64,000 nucleotides of DNA from assembly GCA_963693315.1 (NCBI GenBank), contig CAVNZG010001098.1, forward strand, positions 86,835 to 150,834, written 5' to 3'. The notes under the pieces are model-generated. The model was not told the DNA's origin and did not search any database. It saw only the letters and a list, made by a program, of their open reading frames with translations. Made by a program: the position numbers and the translations under genes. The stretch is from Diogma glabrata. Taxonomy: Eukaryota; Arthropoda; Insecta; Diptera; Cylindrotomidae. Shown here one piece after another: positions 11,020 to 22,572 of this stretch (its first letter is position 1; the number at the start of each line of letters is the position of its first letter).

Positions 11020-11165
11020 AGAAAAAATTGCATTTCCTACGCGAGATAAAAACGTTTTTCGTTCGTAAACATGTCTCACTCGACGCTAGCGCGTCTCGTG
11101 AACAAATGTTTGCTCACGAAAAAAACAATGTTTTCATTTATTATAGGAAAATATACTATAAGTTT
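11020..11165. repeat. H1 hairpin MITE, copy 1
   Basis: An imperfect inverted repeat: TTTCCTACGCGAG and AAAACGTTTTTCG on the left pair with CGAAAAAAACAATGTTTTC and TATAGGAAA on the right, around a GC-rich centre (CTCGACGCTAGCGCGTCTCG). Related sequences are at 58405-58535 in the opposite orientation and, as a fragment, near 63627. Confidence 0.6.
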
Positions 11166-11985
11166 CCTTAGAATTTAGTTAAAACTTTCATTGTTTAAGC
11201 AAAAAACTAAGGGATGTTAATTTTACATTTTTATTTGATTCAACTAATTGCTATGTTATAAGTTGAAATTGAGCTTAGTTTTTTGTTAATGGTGTTCTGA
11301 TTTTATGTTAAATATATGCATATTTATTTCTCTCTGCATTTGATTTTTTTTTCCTGCTAAAGTTTCCTTTGTACCGTTTTGAACGTCAAAAAAATACCAC
11401 CATAATAACTATCTGCTTTTGTAAGGGTAGAATTGAGTAAAATTTCTTTAAGAATAAACAATAACGTTACAGACCGCGTTCTCATATTACTATAGTGGTT
11501 AACACTTAAGTCACATTTGAAAATAAAATCTTTTTAAACATTTTTTAATTTGATTCAGATCGAGAATTAACGGAAATTATTATTGTCTTGATGTTCTAAT
11601 CGTCAACCTTGTTCTTGTTCAACATGGTATCTTCGGATATTCAAAGAGTCTGAATAATGAATATTTCATAATAAGTGTGCTAAACATGTCTAACTAATTA
11701 ATAAAAAGAAAAAAATGGGCCAACATAATGCGTTAACACTATCACTTTAATTGGTAAATTTGTCTTATAAAATATTTTCTCTTCAGGAATATTTAACAGA
11801 CGTTCATTCAACCATAAGCCTTAGTCGCGAAAGACCATCTATACCACAAACTGGTGGATCTGATATATTATGGTTCAAAGTTTATTCAGAAACATTTGGA
11901 TGCCACAGATTTAAATTGCAAATGCTTCCTATTACAGGTCATATGTAGATGCATTTCTGTATCATACATACTACTTTCTCTGCAG
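11166..11985. other. AT-rich stretch without recognised gene
   Basis: Only short chance frames are present and no motif is recognisable. Confidence 0.5.
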
Positions 11986-12447
11986 CAACAATCCAGTAAA
12001 ACAATTTTGAAAAAAGTGCTTGTAATGTGCATTAATTGTGCATGTTACAAAATTTACGTGCACAAAATTATTCATAACACATGTAATGCACCATACCGTG
12101 CACATGTCATAAAACGCCTTAGTACATATATACGCACAAACGTTAGCCGCGTGTTTCACGAATAATAAAAAACGAAGCCAAACGAAATTTATTTAATGAT
12201 AAGTAAAATAAACAAAGAATAAGAAAAATGGAGAATGACGAAGTAGTATAACATTTTCTAAAATCAACTGTTCAACTGTTTATGAGATAATATGACTTGC
12301 GTAAAAAGTGATGAATTTTATTTTATTTTCATCTAAAACTATGTGCGAAAGAAATTTTTTTGTGATTCACAAAAACTGGTGCCCGTTTGTTAAAAACTAA
12401 TTTTAGTGATTCAAAATAGTATATTATGCTACGATCATGTAATGACG

Positions 12448-12525
12448 GTTATTAATACACGAGCATTAACCGGGATACGAAACGAGCCGTAGGCGAGTTT
12501 CGTATGGTATATGCGAGTGTATTAA
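12448..12525. repeat. GC-rich hairpin within R3 copy 1
   Basis: ATTAATACAC pairs with GTGTATTAAT, and GATACGAAAC with GTTTCGTATG, around the loop GAGCCGTAGGCGA. This is a compact foldback of about 75 nt. Confidence 0.6.
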
Positions 12526-12558
12526 TAATCATTAGGTACATGAAAGTGGCATACCCTA

Positions 12559-13238
12559 TTTTTTCTACACCCGGTAAATAACGAAGAACGATAATTACAA
12601 CGAAATTTTTTTGCCTTAGTTTTATTTTAATTTAAACCAATGTAATTCTCTAAAATCTAATGACATCATTCAATTTCACCAATAACATTTGAATTATACT
12701 AATAATAAATATTTATACGTCTGGCCTACTGGGATATTAAAAATTATCAGTCTAATTTTGAAATAATTAACTCATATCAAAGTAGAGGCCCACGTAAAAT
12801 TCAAAAAAAATATATGAATAAATGAAAAATGGCAAAAAATTTTATAAACGAATTCCCCTCGTTCGTTGATGAATTCTCATAATTTTTTAAAAAATTTCTC
12901 AAACAAGTGGTATTGATAAAAGCCCTCGGCCTGCGGCATCGTGCTTTTATCAATATACTTGCTTTCGAAATTTTTGGCAAAAAATTATTTCGAATTATCA
13001 CCGCCCTTGGGAAATTAAAACTGAAAATTTCAATTTTCAAATTTCAAAGTTCAATTTTTTTTCCTATACGAAAATTTCAACAAACGTCAAATGCATAGCA
13101 TGTTTGATTGAAAAACCATGGGTTTCTTTCTATTGATTAAAAATCTGTATCGTAATAAAATCTGTATCGAAATGAATATCATTATAAAACGGATTTTGGT
13201 CATATAAATGTATTTTTATAGTACGGGTGTAGAAAAAA
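12559..13238. mobile_element. Non-autonomous TIR element (15-bp perfect TIR)
   Basis: TTTTTTCTACACCCG at 12559-12573 is exactly inverted at 13224-13238. The 680-bp interval has no transposase. It includes a hairpin at about 12910-12960. The superfamily is unknown because the target duplication is unclear in the AT-rich flanks. Confidence 0.5.
12910..12962. repeat. Hairpin with 13-bp perfect stem
   Basis: TATTGATAAAAGC and GCTTTTATCAATA form a perfect 13-bp stem around a GC-rich loop (CCTCGGCCTGCGGCATCGT). Confidence 0.6.
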
Positions 13239-13720
13239 ATTATTATATATATTTAAAAGATTTAATTTGTCCTTTTTGATGTCGATTTAATAATTTTTTA
13301 AATTTATTTTTCCATATTATACAGAAAATTATGGATTTAAGTTTTTAGATATCTGATTTTTTTTCATTTAAATTGTATCGTAAAAAAATGGCGAACAAAT
13401 GGACTCATTTTCAAATGCAATCACACACATACATTTTCATTTTAAACAATTCAAAACGTATTAGAAAATCCTAGACATAAAAACCATAAACCAAATATTA
13501 ATCTATTTATAACTAAAAGTTCTATTCACATATTGCAGACATGTTTACATGATTTAAAAATGTAAAATTAAGACGTTAGCACTCAAATACTTTTAAATTT
13601 CAACTTAATTTAAAATATACACTAGAATATTTAAAAAAAAGCTTAAAAAGTAGTAAAATAAAAATGTGTACGAAATGTGCATAGACTCGTCCACCATGCA
13701 CAGAATGTTTGTCGGGAATA

Positions 13721-16176
13721 TAATCAATTTAGCTGAAACACATTAAGCTGAAACATACTCAATGTTCAATATGTACTCAATTAAACTTTTTTTCTTATTT
13801 TTATGTTTCCAATTTACTTCTGTCAACGTTTAAAATAAAACCTTTCATTCTGAAACGACTGTATTCAAGCACTTGAGCTAGAACGACAATTTCAATTAAA
13901 TTAAAGCTTAACGCAGTCACTGGTAGTGAAACACCCGCAGTTTAAAAATATAAATTAATGGAATTTAGATCTAAACGAGTACTATAATACATACATAATT
14001 AATTTTTATGATGTGTTTCGACAAGTCAAAAGCAAGGCAAAAAAGATTTAAACAAAAACCTTATATATCATAATATTTGGAATATACAATCCTTTTTTTA
14101 CCCATCTTTTACATATGCAAGTGAAAATTATATTTGCATATTCATTTTCCCATTTGCTTTACTTCTTTTAAATAAACATAAAAAAAATCAAATAAAGCAA
14201 ACATATAGCAAAGCAAACATGGTTTATTCTTAAAATTAAAAACTGGAAAAAAGTTTATTTCAAATTTGCATTTCAATTTAAGTTGTCCTTTGAAGTTTTT
14301 ATTTTTTAAATTTCATGCAATGTTACAAAGAATAACAAAATAGTAAAAATAAAAATTCAATTGCACAATTTTTATTTATAAAAATTAGAGCACTTTAGGT
14401 TTCCACATAATTGAATTTAATATTTGTAAAATTTGTTTTCTATACAGTACGATACCATCCCGCGGGTGAACTAGAAGTTACCTTATAAATATAATTAAAA
14501 ATCATATAAGTTTTCTCGATTTAAACCCTTGAGTCATGCTACCCAAAACATTGTTGTAGTTGTTTCTGTAAAATTGTGTTCAATACCATTGATTCGCCAA
14601 TAACGCCAGTTATGGTTGAATTTTCTATATTCGTCTTCGATTTATAAAATTATCACCTCAATCGAATTGAAAAAAAAATCTATACCATTTATCAAAATAT
14701 TTTCTTGAAATTCTTTCAATTCACAAGAACAACAAAAACATAAATGAAATTATAAATACTTTTTGTTCTCAATTTCCCTAGTGGAAGTTTCCGAATTAAA
14801 TTTGTCGTAATTGAAATTTAAATAAATCTTTAAATTATTTTCTATTGAATAAAAAAAGCATTTTCGTACGGGAAAAGTAATGATATTATTTTCTTATTAA
14901 GATTTACTGGTTTTACGTACCTCAATATATTTAACAATAATCGGAGATTGTGTTGTGAATGAAGCAATAAAAAATAAAAGTAATTTTTAATCTAATCGAA
15001 TTACGTATAACGTTACGATTTAAATTAAATCCAATAAAGAATTTATTTTTGTGAAGTATTTATGAATATATTATTTCATAGCGACAATATATCAAATTGA
15101 TCCTGTTTATAATTTTTTTTTACATCCTAATCGTTTTTGAATATTTTATTTTAAAACAAAATCTTTTGTAGATTTATTCAATTTTTTTCCAAGAAACTAA
15201 AAAGCTTTATCTTGATTTATCTAAAAATAAACGAGACAATCTTATAAAATTAAGATTGAATTTGTAGGTAAATGTAGCAATCATAAATCATGGTTAATTT
15301 TTTCAAATCCCATTTGTTATTAAGAGAAGTTCTATTTGATTTCAATGTTTTTGTTTTTTTCATGATGTTGAAAGCTTTTTGCGTAAGATTCATTGAATCG
15401 CTGCCATTGAAATACTTTTTTTGACGTTTATATCACGTAAATAACAATGTGTTTTTTCTATCTCTTCTAGGTAACTTTTTATCGAGAGAACGCAAAAAAG
15501 CATGGAGGAATTGTATTTGATATAAGAATAAATAAAAGATATGATGATATAAAAACGAAACCAAGAATGAAGGTATACATTTTTTGTGTCAAACATTTCT
15601 GTCGGTCAGTGTTTATCACATTTTACTTTATTTTTTGAGAAGAAAAAAGTTTTTTATTCTTTTCAAATAATGTGACGAAGAATAATTTATTTATGTTTAA
15701 AAAGAAAAGTTCGAGGCAAGTTTATTTTGAAGTGAAAAGATAATATACTCATATATGAAAAGAAATTAATGAAGGGTTAAATTTAATATAATAATAATAG
15801 AAATTGGTTGCGATTTTATTTTAATTTTGATTTCTTTTGATTTTTACAAATAGTTTTTGAATTTTATTTTATTTAGTTAAATTATCATATCAACGATTTA
15901 ATTTCAAATACATACTTTTATATTGATTTGATTGAACAAACAAATAAAGTTAAAATATTTAAATAACAGCAATAAATCAGACTAACTGCCCATTTCCTCA
16001 GTATAGCGGTTTGCTTAAAATATCGCCGTATATCATTTTTAAAGAAAAACATGTGCTTAAAGTTTAATTTTTTTTTACCTTTTGAGTTTGTATAATAAAA
16101 GGAGCACTGGAAATTTCCTATTTTTTTAAATTTAATTTGTTATGTACTTTATGAATTACAATTTATGTCACATACA
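13721..16176. other. AT-rich stretch without recognised gene
   Basis: About 2.5 kb with only short chance frames. No repeat or domain was recognised by reading. Confidence 0.5.
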
Positions 16177-16480
16177 ACACATAAAAACCTTTTAACACCG
16201 AGGTCCCACAATTATGTCCCATGATCGTGTGATACACGGGTTTTCTCAAGGGCTAAATCCCGCATATAGAGTTATATGCGGGACCTCATTTCTTAGAGCA
16301 AGAAAACGCTTACCATAATCAAGGAATATTCCATAACTAAGATTCTCGGGGTGCTAATGTTGACTGAATAGACTTCATCTACAAGCATCCCTAATATATC
16401 ACCCTAATATATCAACCGTAACTCACGTTTAATCATATGCAAATAGCAGGGTTTGAAGTGAGCTGGGTTGTCACACCCGT
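16177..16480 (-). repeat. R5/R6 repeat fragment
   Basis: ACAACACATAAAAACCTT and GAGGTCCCACAA match the R6 end at 43620 and 54927-54990, and the end GCAAATAGCAGGGTTTG to TGTCACACCC resembles 55080-55120. It contains a perfect hairpin: TCCCGCATATA (16258-16268), loop GAGT, TATATGCGGGA (16273-16283). Confidence 0.5.
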
Positions 16481-16779
16481 TTATCAAAAATAAACAAATT
16501 TTTAGATCAACAAAAACTGATCCCTAAAAGCGTACTTTATGAAAACAATTTCAAGAAATGTTGCACCTTATCTCCCTCTAAATAGGTCTTGCTCTCCGTT
16601 TGGTATATGTGATTAACTCATTCCACTAATGATTAGTATCATACTATAAAATTAGGTTGAAGGCAGTTTTTTAATCTTCACTGACAAATTTTGTGAAGTG
16701 TAATAATTAATTATCATAAATCCTATTGGAATAAAGATTATTTTTCAGCTTCACACTTAGATATTCATTACAAGATATA

Positions 16780-17494
16780 TGAACCGTTTTTTTTAAAGTG
16801 GTATAAGTCCATTTTTTCATATATTGAGATATTTAAGGATTTGCGTTTGCATTAATATAAAAATATAGGCAAATGTACCTAAAATTTTGTGATATTTTTC
16901 ACACTTTAAACCTATTTAATTTTATTATGTAATAATAGTTATTTAAAATTAAAAAGAAAATAATTGATTTTTTGACTCCAAATGGACTTATACCACTTTC
17001 AATAATAACATGTTCTAAAAAACAAGAACAAAAGGTAGTATAAGTCCCATGTAAATGGGTCATTCTTTTACGACACATTTTTGATTTGGCTGCAATTTGT
17101 TTTATGCGTTTTATATCGAAAAGAAAGATATGGGTGTTCGAGGATTTTTTGTTTTTTTTTGGAAAATATAGCGGTTCTAAATTTCTTGAGGAGTTATTTT
17201 CAAAAATTCATAACATCGGTTCTATTAAAGATAGAAACTTCTGTTTTGTTTTATTTTAAAGTTCAAAGATGCCAGTTAAAAAAAATAAAATTAACAAAAC
17301 TTATTCTAATGATATATATTGATAAACAAATAAAATGTTGAAATCGATCTTTAGCCATTTTTCCACCCCAAATCGAGCTCTATTGAAGGTATGATCATAT
17401 ATATAAAAAGAGGCCATCATTTTCTTTCTAAAACTACTACTAACTCAATTTTTTCCAAAAGGGGACTTGTACCACTTTAAAAAAAAACGGTTCA
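16780..17494. mobile_element. Non-autonomous element with ~30-bp TIRs
   Basis: The left end TGAACCGTTTTTTTTAAAGT runs on into GGTATAAGTCC. The right end is GGGGACTTGTACCACTTT, an A-run and CGGTTCA, an inverted match with one substitution and one indel. Two further copies of the GTGGTATAAGTCC phrase, one inverted (16983) and one direct (17035), lie inside. Flanking TATA sequence is compatible with a TA target site. No transposase is encoded, so it is a MITE, possibly mariner-like. Confidence 0.65.
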
Positions 17495-17846
17495 TATATA
17501 ATATTATATATTTCCTTGTAAAAATTAAATTAAAAACAAAATAACATTCATAGTCATTTAAATAAACCAGTTATATGTACAGTAATAAATTAAATTAGCT
17601 GATTTCGTTTCCTAAAAAAATTTAATCTTGAAAACATTAGCAAATGCATAAATCATCTCAAAAATACAATACGTAAATATTTTACTGTAAACAATAATTA
17701 AGAGAGTTTATTGCTATATGTTATTTATAACCTTAACGACCATATGCATTTACTTTAAATCAAAATTTTTGAAAAAAATTGGCGGTGTTGTGAAGTATAT
17801 TTGTAAAAAACTATTAATGAAATTTTGACTTATTTAAAACATAATA
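17495..17846. other. AT-rich spacer
   Basis: Nothing recognisable was found. Confidence 0.5.
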
Positions 17847-18135
17847 TCCCGTAAAACAATTTTGGAAAAAATGCATGAAATGTGCATTAATTGTGCATGA
17901 CACAATATGTCTGTGCACAAAATTGATTATAACACATATCATGCACATTATGTGAACCATACCATGCACATGTCGTAAAACGCCTTAGCACATATATGCA
18001 CAGAAATTTCAGATTCATTTGCATCAAATGTGTACTAAAATGTTCACAATATGTTCATTCACAGTTTTGCAGCCATGTATACATTTTTCAGACACATGTT
18101 GACGGCATGTGCATCACCAGATTTACAGAAAAATC

Positions 18136-18143
18136 GTATTTTG
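18136..18143. repeat. 8-bp target-site duplication (left), hAT MITE
   Basis: GTATTTTG, identical to 19419-19426. Confidence 0.85.
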
Positions 18144-19418
18144 CAGGGTTGTTAATATACACGTATAAAACGTTTTATACGTTACACGTATAATACGTAA
18201 CGTATAAAACGTATAAAACGTATATAACGTATAAAACGTATAATATAATTTTGTTTTTGAAATTCATACATAAAAAATTAAAAATACTTCTTACTTCAGA
18301 TATTAATTATAATTTTAGTAAAAATATATATATTTTAGTAAAAATATAATTACGTAGTTATAAATTATTTATATATTTTATAATTTATAACAAAAACTGT
18401 TTAAATTCTAGATGTTATTTGGATGTATATTTTTATACTTTATACGAAAGACTATGTTACTGTACATTAAACTGGTTAATAATTTTTAATTCACTAGATT
18501 TGAATATTGAAAATTTTGAATTATATATTAGAGATTTGTTTGAGCACTTAAACTCAAGCAATTAAATTATTTTTGAATTTTTCAACACGTATACTATATG
18601 ATTTTCTTTCATTTTGATTCCAACATTTACTTAATACCTAATGGGAAGCATTTTGGATGAGAAACATTTGGCTCATGAACTTAATTATTTGGCATCATGA
18701 AATGTTATTGAATATATAAAATATGGTTCAATCCAACTTCAGCTCCTCCCATATAATAAGAACAGCTGGAAATATAATGTTGTTTCAGAATAAATGTCGT
18801 TTTTTTCATAGCAGTTAGGGAAATTATTAGAGATTATTAGAGAGATGTTTTTAAAAAATTTTGTTGTGTGAATCCGGGTTGCACCACTTCCAATTAATAG
18901 ACACAGTTTGAAAATAACAGGTTCTTGCAGATCAAATCTTCTTTTTATACAAAAGTTGTAATAGTTAAAATAATATGTATTTACGTCAAACGAAAAAGTT
19001 TAGTGAGAAGTTTATTGAGTAAATTCATTTTTGGTCATTGATGACTAATAGGTATGGTTGGAAATGTCAAATTATTGCAGACTAAATTTGTTTTGAAAAT
19101 AAATAATTATATTTTGAAAAGAAGCATTTACGTTAAATGTGGAAGTTTTCTGAACTAATAGGAATAGTTGGGTAAGAAATTATCATGACGACGCTATATT
19201 TTCTAAAGCAACTGTTCCTATTAGTCCAGAAATCTAGGCTTTATAAATATTAAATATCACGATAATGTTATATAAATGTATTTTTATTTATTAAGGATTT
19301 TTCTTTTATACGGTATAAAACGTAAATAATTGTGTGTTTTATACTGTACGTTTTATACGTTTTATACGTACGTATAATACGTGTTTTATACGTTACCGTA
19401 TTATACGTTACAACCCTG
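18144..19418. mobile_element. Non-autonomous hAT element with ACGTATAAAACGT arrays
   Basis: The 1275-bp element begins CAGGGTTGT and ends ACAACCCTG, and is flanked by the exact 8-bp duplication GTATTTTG (18136-18143 and 19419-19426). CAGGG-type ends plus an 8-bp duplication are diagnostic for hAT elements. Just inside both ends are arrays of the palindromic unit ACGTATAAAACGT and variants (about 18160-18245 and 19315-19408), likely subterminal transposase-binding sites. The interior has loose repeats of ACTAATAGG-type text (18890, 19045, 19155, 19218) and no transposase. Confidence 0.85.
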
Positions 19419-19426
19419 GTATTTTG
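19419..19426. repeat. 8-bp target-site duplication (right), hAT MITE
   Basis: GTATTTTG, identical to 18136-18143. Confidence 0.85.
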
Positions 19427-20149
19427 TTTAGGAAATTTTCAGGTTCGTTTAGACACAAATGCACCACTTGTGCATTTACATGTCCACGATGAGTTTACAA
19501 AAGATACATAAATTTTCTGTATACTTCTTAGAAATATGTTTATGACATATTACAAGATATCAAATAAATTCGTTAATAGAAATATCATAATCTTATACTA
19601 ACCAATGTGTAGTCATAACACAGCCGCTGTTATCACAGCGATAACTAAAGTATATAATTTTGTAAACTATGTATATCTTAAATGGATAGAACTCTAGTGA
19701 ATTTTAACCAACTGAAATTTATATATTTCGTACACAAGTTTATGCGCATTTCATCTACATGTGAATAGGTCATTTCATTAACATGTTTCAGCGAATATTA
19801 TAAACAAATGCACAAATATAAAATTACACGGTGAACATTTGTTTAAAGTAAACATGTATACATGTATACAAATTGTGCATAAAACATTTTATTTAGTGTT
19901 CTATGCACATTTGGTATACATGTTTACATGATTTAAAATTGTTAAATTAAAACAAATTTGTGTGACGTTAGTACTCAAATACATTTATACTTCAACTAAA
20001 TTTTAAAAATACACTAAAGTATTTCCAAAAAAGTACAAAAATAGTCAAAATAAAATGTGCACGAAATATGCACCTACTCGTGCACCATGCACATGATGTT
20101 TATCGGGATAAAAGTCACATTCCTTACAAAAAATAAAAAAGAATTGATG

Positions 20150-20225
20150 GATCCAAAACCTCAAAACTCATGTTGTTGTGGGATCTAGGTCCTTAAAGGT
20201 TTTTATTTGTTGTTGTGAAACATGT
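20150..20225 (-). repeat. R6 terminal repeat fragment
   Basis: CATGTTGTTGTGGGATCTAG and AAAGGTTTTTATTTGTTGTTG are the reverse complement of the R6 ends at 16177, 43620 and 54524. Confidence 0.5.
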
Positions 20226-21519
20226 TGTAAAACCTATACTGCGCAAAACATTTTATTTAAAAAATTAAGTATGCTTGTGTCACATGTGTATAATCTGACA
20301 TATATAAGCTATAAGTTTATATGTTTGAGGAAAAATGTTAATATATATAGTACTGGTACATTATTTCACAAATACAATTGATATATTCTTCTTTCGCATT
20401 TTCGAATCACGAAACCACCGTGGGTGAATCGAATTTCGCACCGCACAGTAATCAAATAAATTAGAATAAATCCGGTTCATATACTTCTAATCAATCACTC
20501 AATAAAAAGTCTTTCTAACCAATTCGACAAAAATTAATTAGAATCGTCAGTTGATTTCATCAGAGTTTTCATTTAAAATTCATCTCATCTTTGAAATAAT
20601 TCATAACTATCACATAAAGAACAATTTAAAATTCTATTAACGCAACCGTTTATGGCTGTTTATTACAATTGTATAAAGATATTTTATTTGTCGATAAGAA
20701 TCATTAAATATTTTATTTCAATTTAACCCTAATAACAAAACAAAATCTCAAGAAATCATAATGAACAAAAATAATTTTCCAATTTTTATTCATGTCTCGT
20801 ATTTGAACCGAATAATGTATAGTTAATGAATCAGTCAATAGAAAAAAGCAAGCAAAAATTCTAAGACGTAAACATCTAGTACAAGATCAAACGAAAATAT
20901 TTTACAGCTAAATGTAATGAAAAACGACTTATTATTAATCAAAACGTTTCATTTTCATTTTCCTTATATAAATTTTTTCTAAGTATTACCAAAATACGTG
21001 AAAGATAATTTTCAAAGATTTAAAAGTTAAGAAACAACTTTTTTTCTGTCGATCGTCAATTTTCTTATGTCATAAACAACAGAGGGAAAACATGGAAAAA
21101 CGAAACACATTTATATGCTGTGTTATTTTTCTCTCTCTCTCTATTGTTTAAAATCTTATTAAAGATTTTTTTTTGGTTTATTTATTATAAGAAGTGCAAG
21201 TACTTAAATATTTACGAAATTTGTATTGCCAATGCAACATCACGTTATTCAATGTAACACGAGACGAGAAGGTTAACACGAGACTGTTAGGATTCGTGAT
21301 TTGGCAAGATAAAGTGGGGCAAGTTGGCAAGTTAACATATGCTCTTAGATATCCTGTGAAATGATTCACAAATCTTGGCGTACGTAATATTTATAAACTG
21401 CCACTGAAACAAAACTGCCATAAACGAAAAAAAATTTTTATGGTGCTAGATTTTGAACTAAATTAAATAATAGTTCTAATAAACCAACATGTTTTATAGA
21501 AATGTTCGTTTTGTGTGGG
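20226..21519. other. AT-rich stretch without recognised gene
   Basis: No coding region or clear repeat was recognised. Confidence 0.5.
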
Positions 21520-21865
21520 TAAATGGCGATTGTTAAAGTTTTGTCGATAATGGCCACTTTTATCTCATTTTGACTAATCTTGATTTTATGAATATTCAGA
21601 GTATTCGTGATGCTTTTAGAATTCCATGAAATGAGTTGTCACAAGCAGTGGCGATTGGCGAATGTCATTTAAAAACTAAACTAAGAGACCAAAACATGTA
21701 TAGTGCTGAAGTTTGAGCTCAAACTAATGACAGGTAGAATGCTTGTATATCTTGTAGAGCCTTTCGTTTTGTATAAAAAATGGCGTTTGTTTAAATTTTG
21801 TCGATTTATGGCCAGTTCTATGTATTAGTCATCTTATTTTGACTAATTGTGATTAACATAGATAT
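21520..21865 (+). repeat. R4 dispersed repeat, two tandem copies
   Basis: AAATGGCGATTGTTAAAG followed by TTTTGTCGATAATGGCCA (near 21525) recurs at about 21778 as AAATGGCGTTTGTTTAAA and TTTTGTCGATTTATGGCCAG, each followed by TTTTGACTAAT. A related phrase occurs at 52008-52050 and more weakly at 51617. Confidence 0.55.
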
Positions 21866-22095
21866 TCCAATCTTTTATCTAGAATATTCTACATATTTGT
21901 TTTTGGACAAAATTAACTTGCAAACTAGTCAAGAGGTTAATCTACTTCTAAAAAGCCAGTGAATGAGTTTGGAACCGGTGCACTGGATTTCTAGAAGTTT
22001 AGTTAACCCCTTTACTATTTTGCAAGTTACTTTAGTTCAAAAACAAATATGAAGAATATACTAGACGGAAGATTTAAATATTCATGTAATCAAAA
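21866..22095. repeat. Foldback MITE
   Basis: An imperfect inverted repeat of about 220 bp. ATTCTACATATTTGTTTTTG and ACTTGCAAACTAGT on the left mirror TTTTGCAAGTTACTTTAG and CAAAAACAAATATGAAGAAT on the right. The centre is CCAGTG...CACTGG near 21955-21990. Confidence 0.6.
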
Positions 22096-22189
22096 TTAGT
22101 AACCATGTAGCAAAATTGTTATTGTTAATAGACAATGCTAATTTACAAACAGTTACCCATTTTACAATATTCTCTATTCAGTTGTTTAA

Positions 22190-22345
22190 CTTTTTTAATG
22201 CTCACTTTGATATAAAGTTATTATAAAGTCTTGGATACGCGATGTACAAACTCATCAATAAAAACCGGGTGTTATGAGAGCTTGTATTATAAACACATAA
22301 AGCCCGTTCATAAGACGCTAACAAAATAATAGCTATTTATCTACC
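22190..22345 (-). repeat. R2 repeat arm (inverted)
   Basis: GGATACGCGATGTAC, CAATAAAAACCGG and GTGTTATGAGAG are the reverse complement of the distal part of the R2 arm at 23275-23610 and of 39115-39490. Next to it is ATAGCTATTTATCTA, resembling phrases near 6590 and 8620. Confidence 0.55.
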
Positions 22346-22572
22346 AAGTGTGTTATGGAGGTTATTACTCCCGGAAAGCAACGTAAGTCAGCTCGAAGGC
22401 CTCTGGCTTTTGGATGGATGTCGCTTGATGGGCGTAATACCCAGTAATGCCAGTGGTGCATACAAGATTTTATACTTCACTTAATAAGCTAAAACTAATA
22501 GAAACAATTTAATTTTCTTCTCTATTTATATGGAAAAAATTCAAATAAACTCTAGTATGCCATGATAATATA

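Larger units (their letters stand above)
11986..13720 (+). repeat. R3 repeat family, copy 1 (conserved ends, unrelated middle)
   Basis: The left end (about 11990-12150) and right end (about 13535-13720) align with the left and right ends of 17847-20113. Landmarks are AAAACAATTTTG, ATGTGCATTAATTGTGCATG and AAAACGCCTTAG on the left, and ACATGTTTACATGATTTAAA, GTGCATAGACTCGT-like text and TGTTTGTCGGGA on the right. The two copies differ in the middle, and each holds other inserted repeats. Ends are rich in TGTGCAT. No coding capacity is seen. Confidence 0.6.
17847..20113 (+). repeat. R3 repeat family, copy 2 (interrupted by a hAT element)
   Basis: The left end begins TCCCGTAAAACAATTTTGG and the right end closes GATGTTTATCGGGA, giving a short TCCCG/CGGGA terminal inversion flanked by TA on each side. 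Left and right ends match R3 copy 1 at 11986-13720. Both ends are rich in TGTGCAT. The hAT element at 18144-19418 lies inside with its own target duplication, so it arrived later. Confidence 0.6.
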
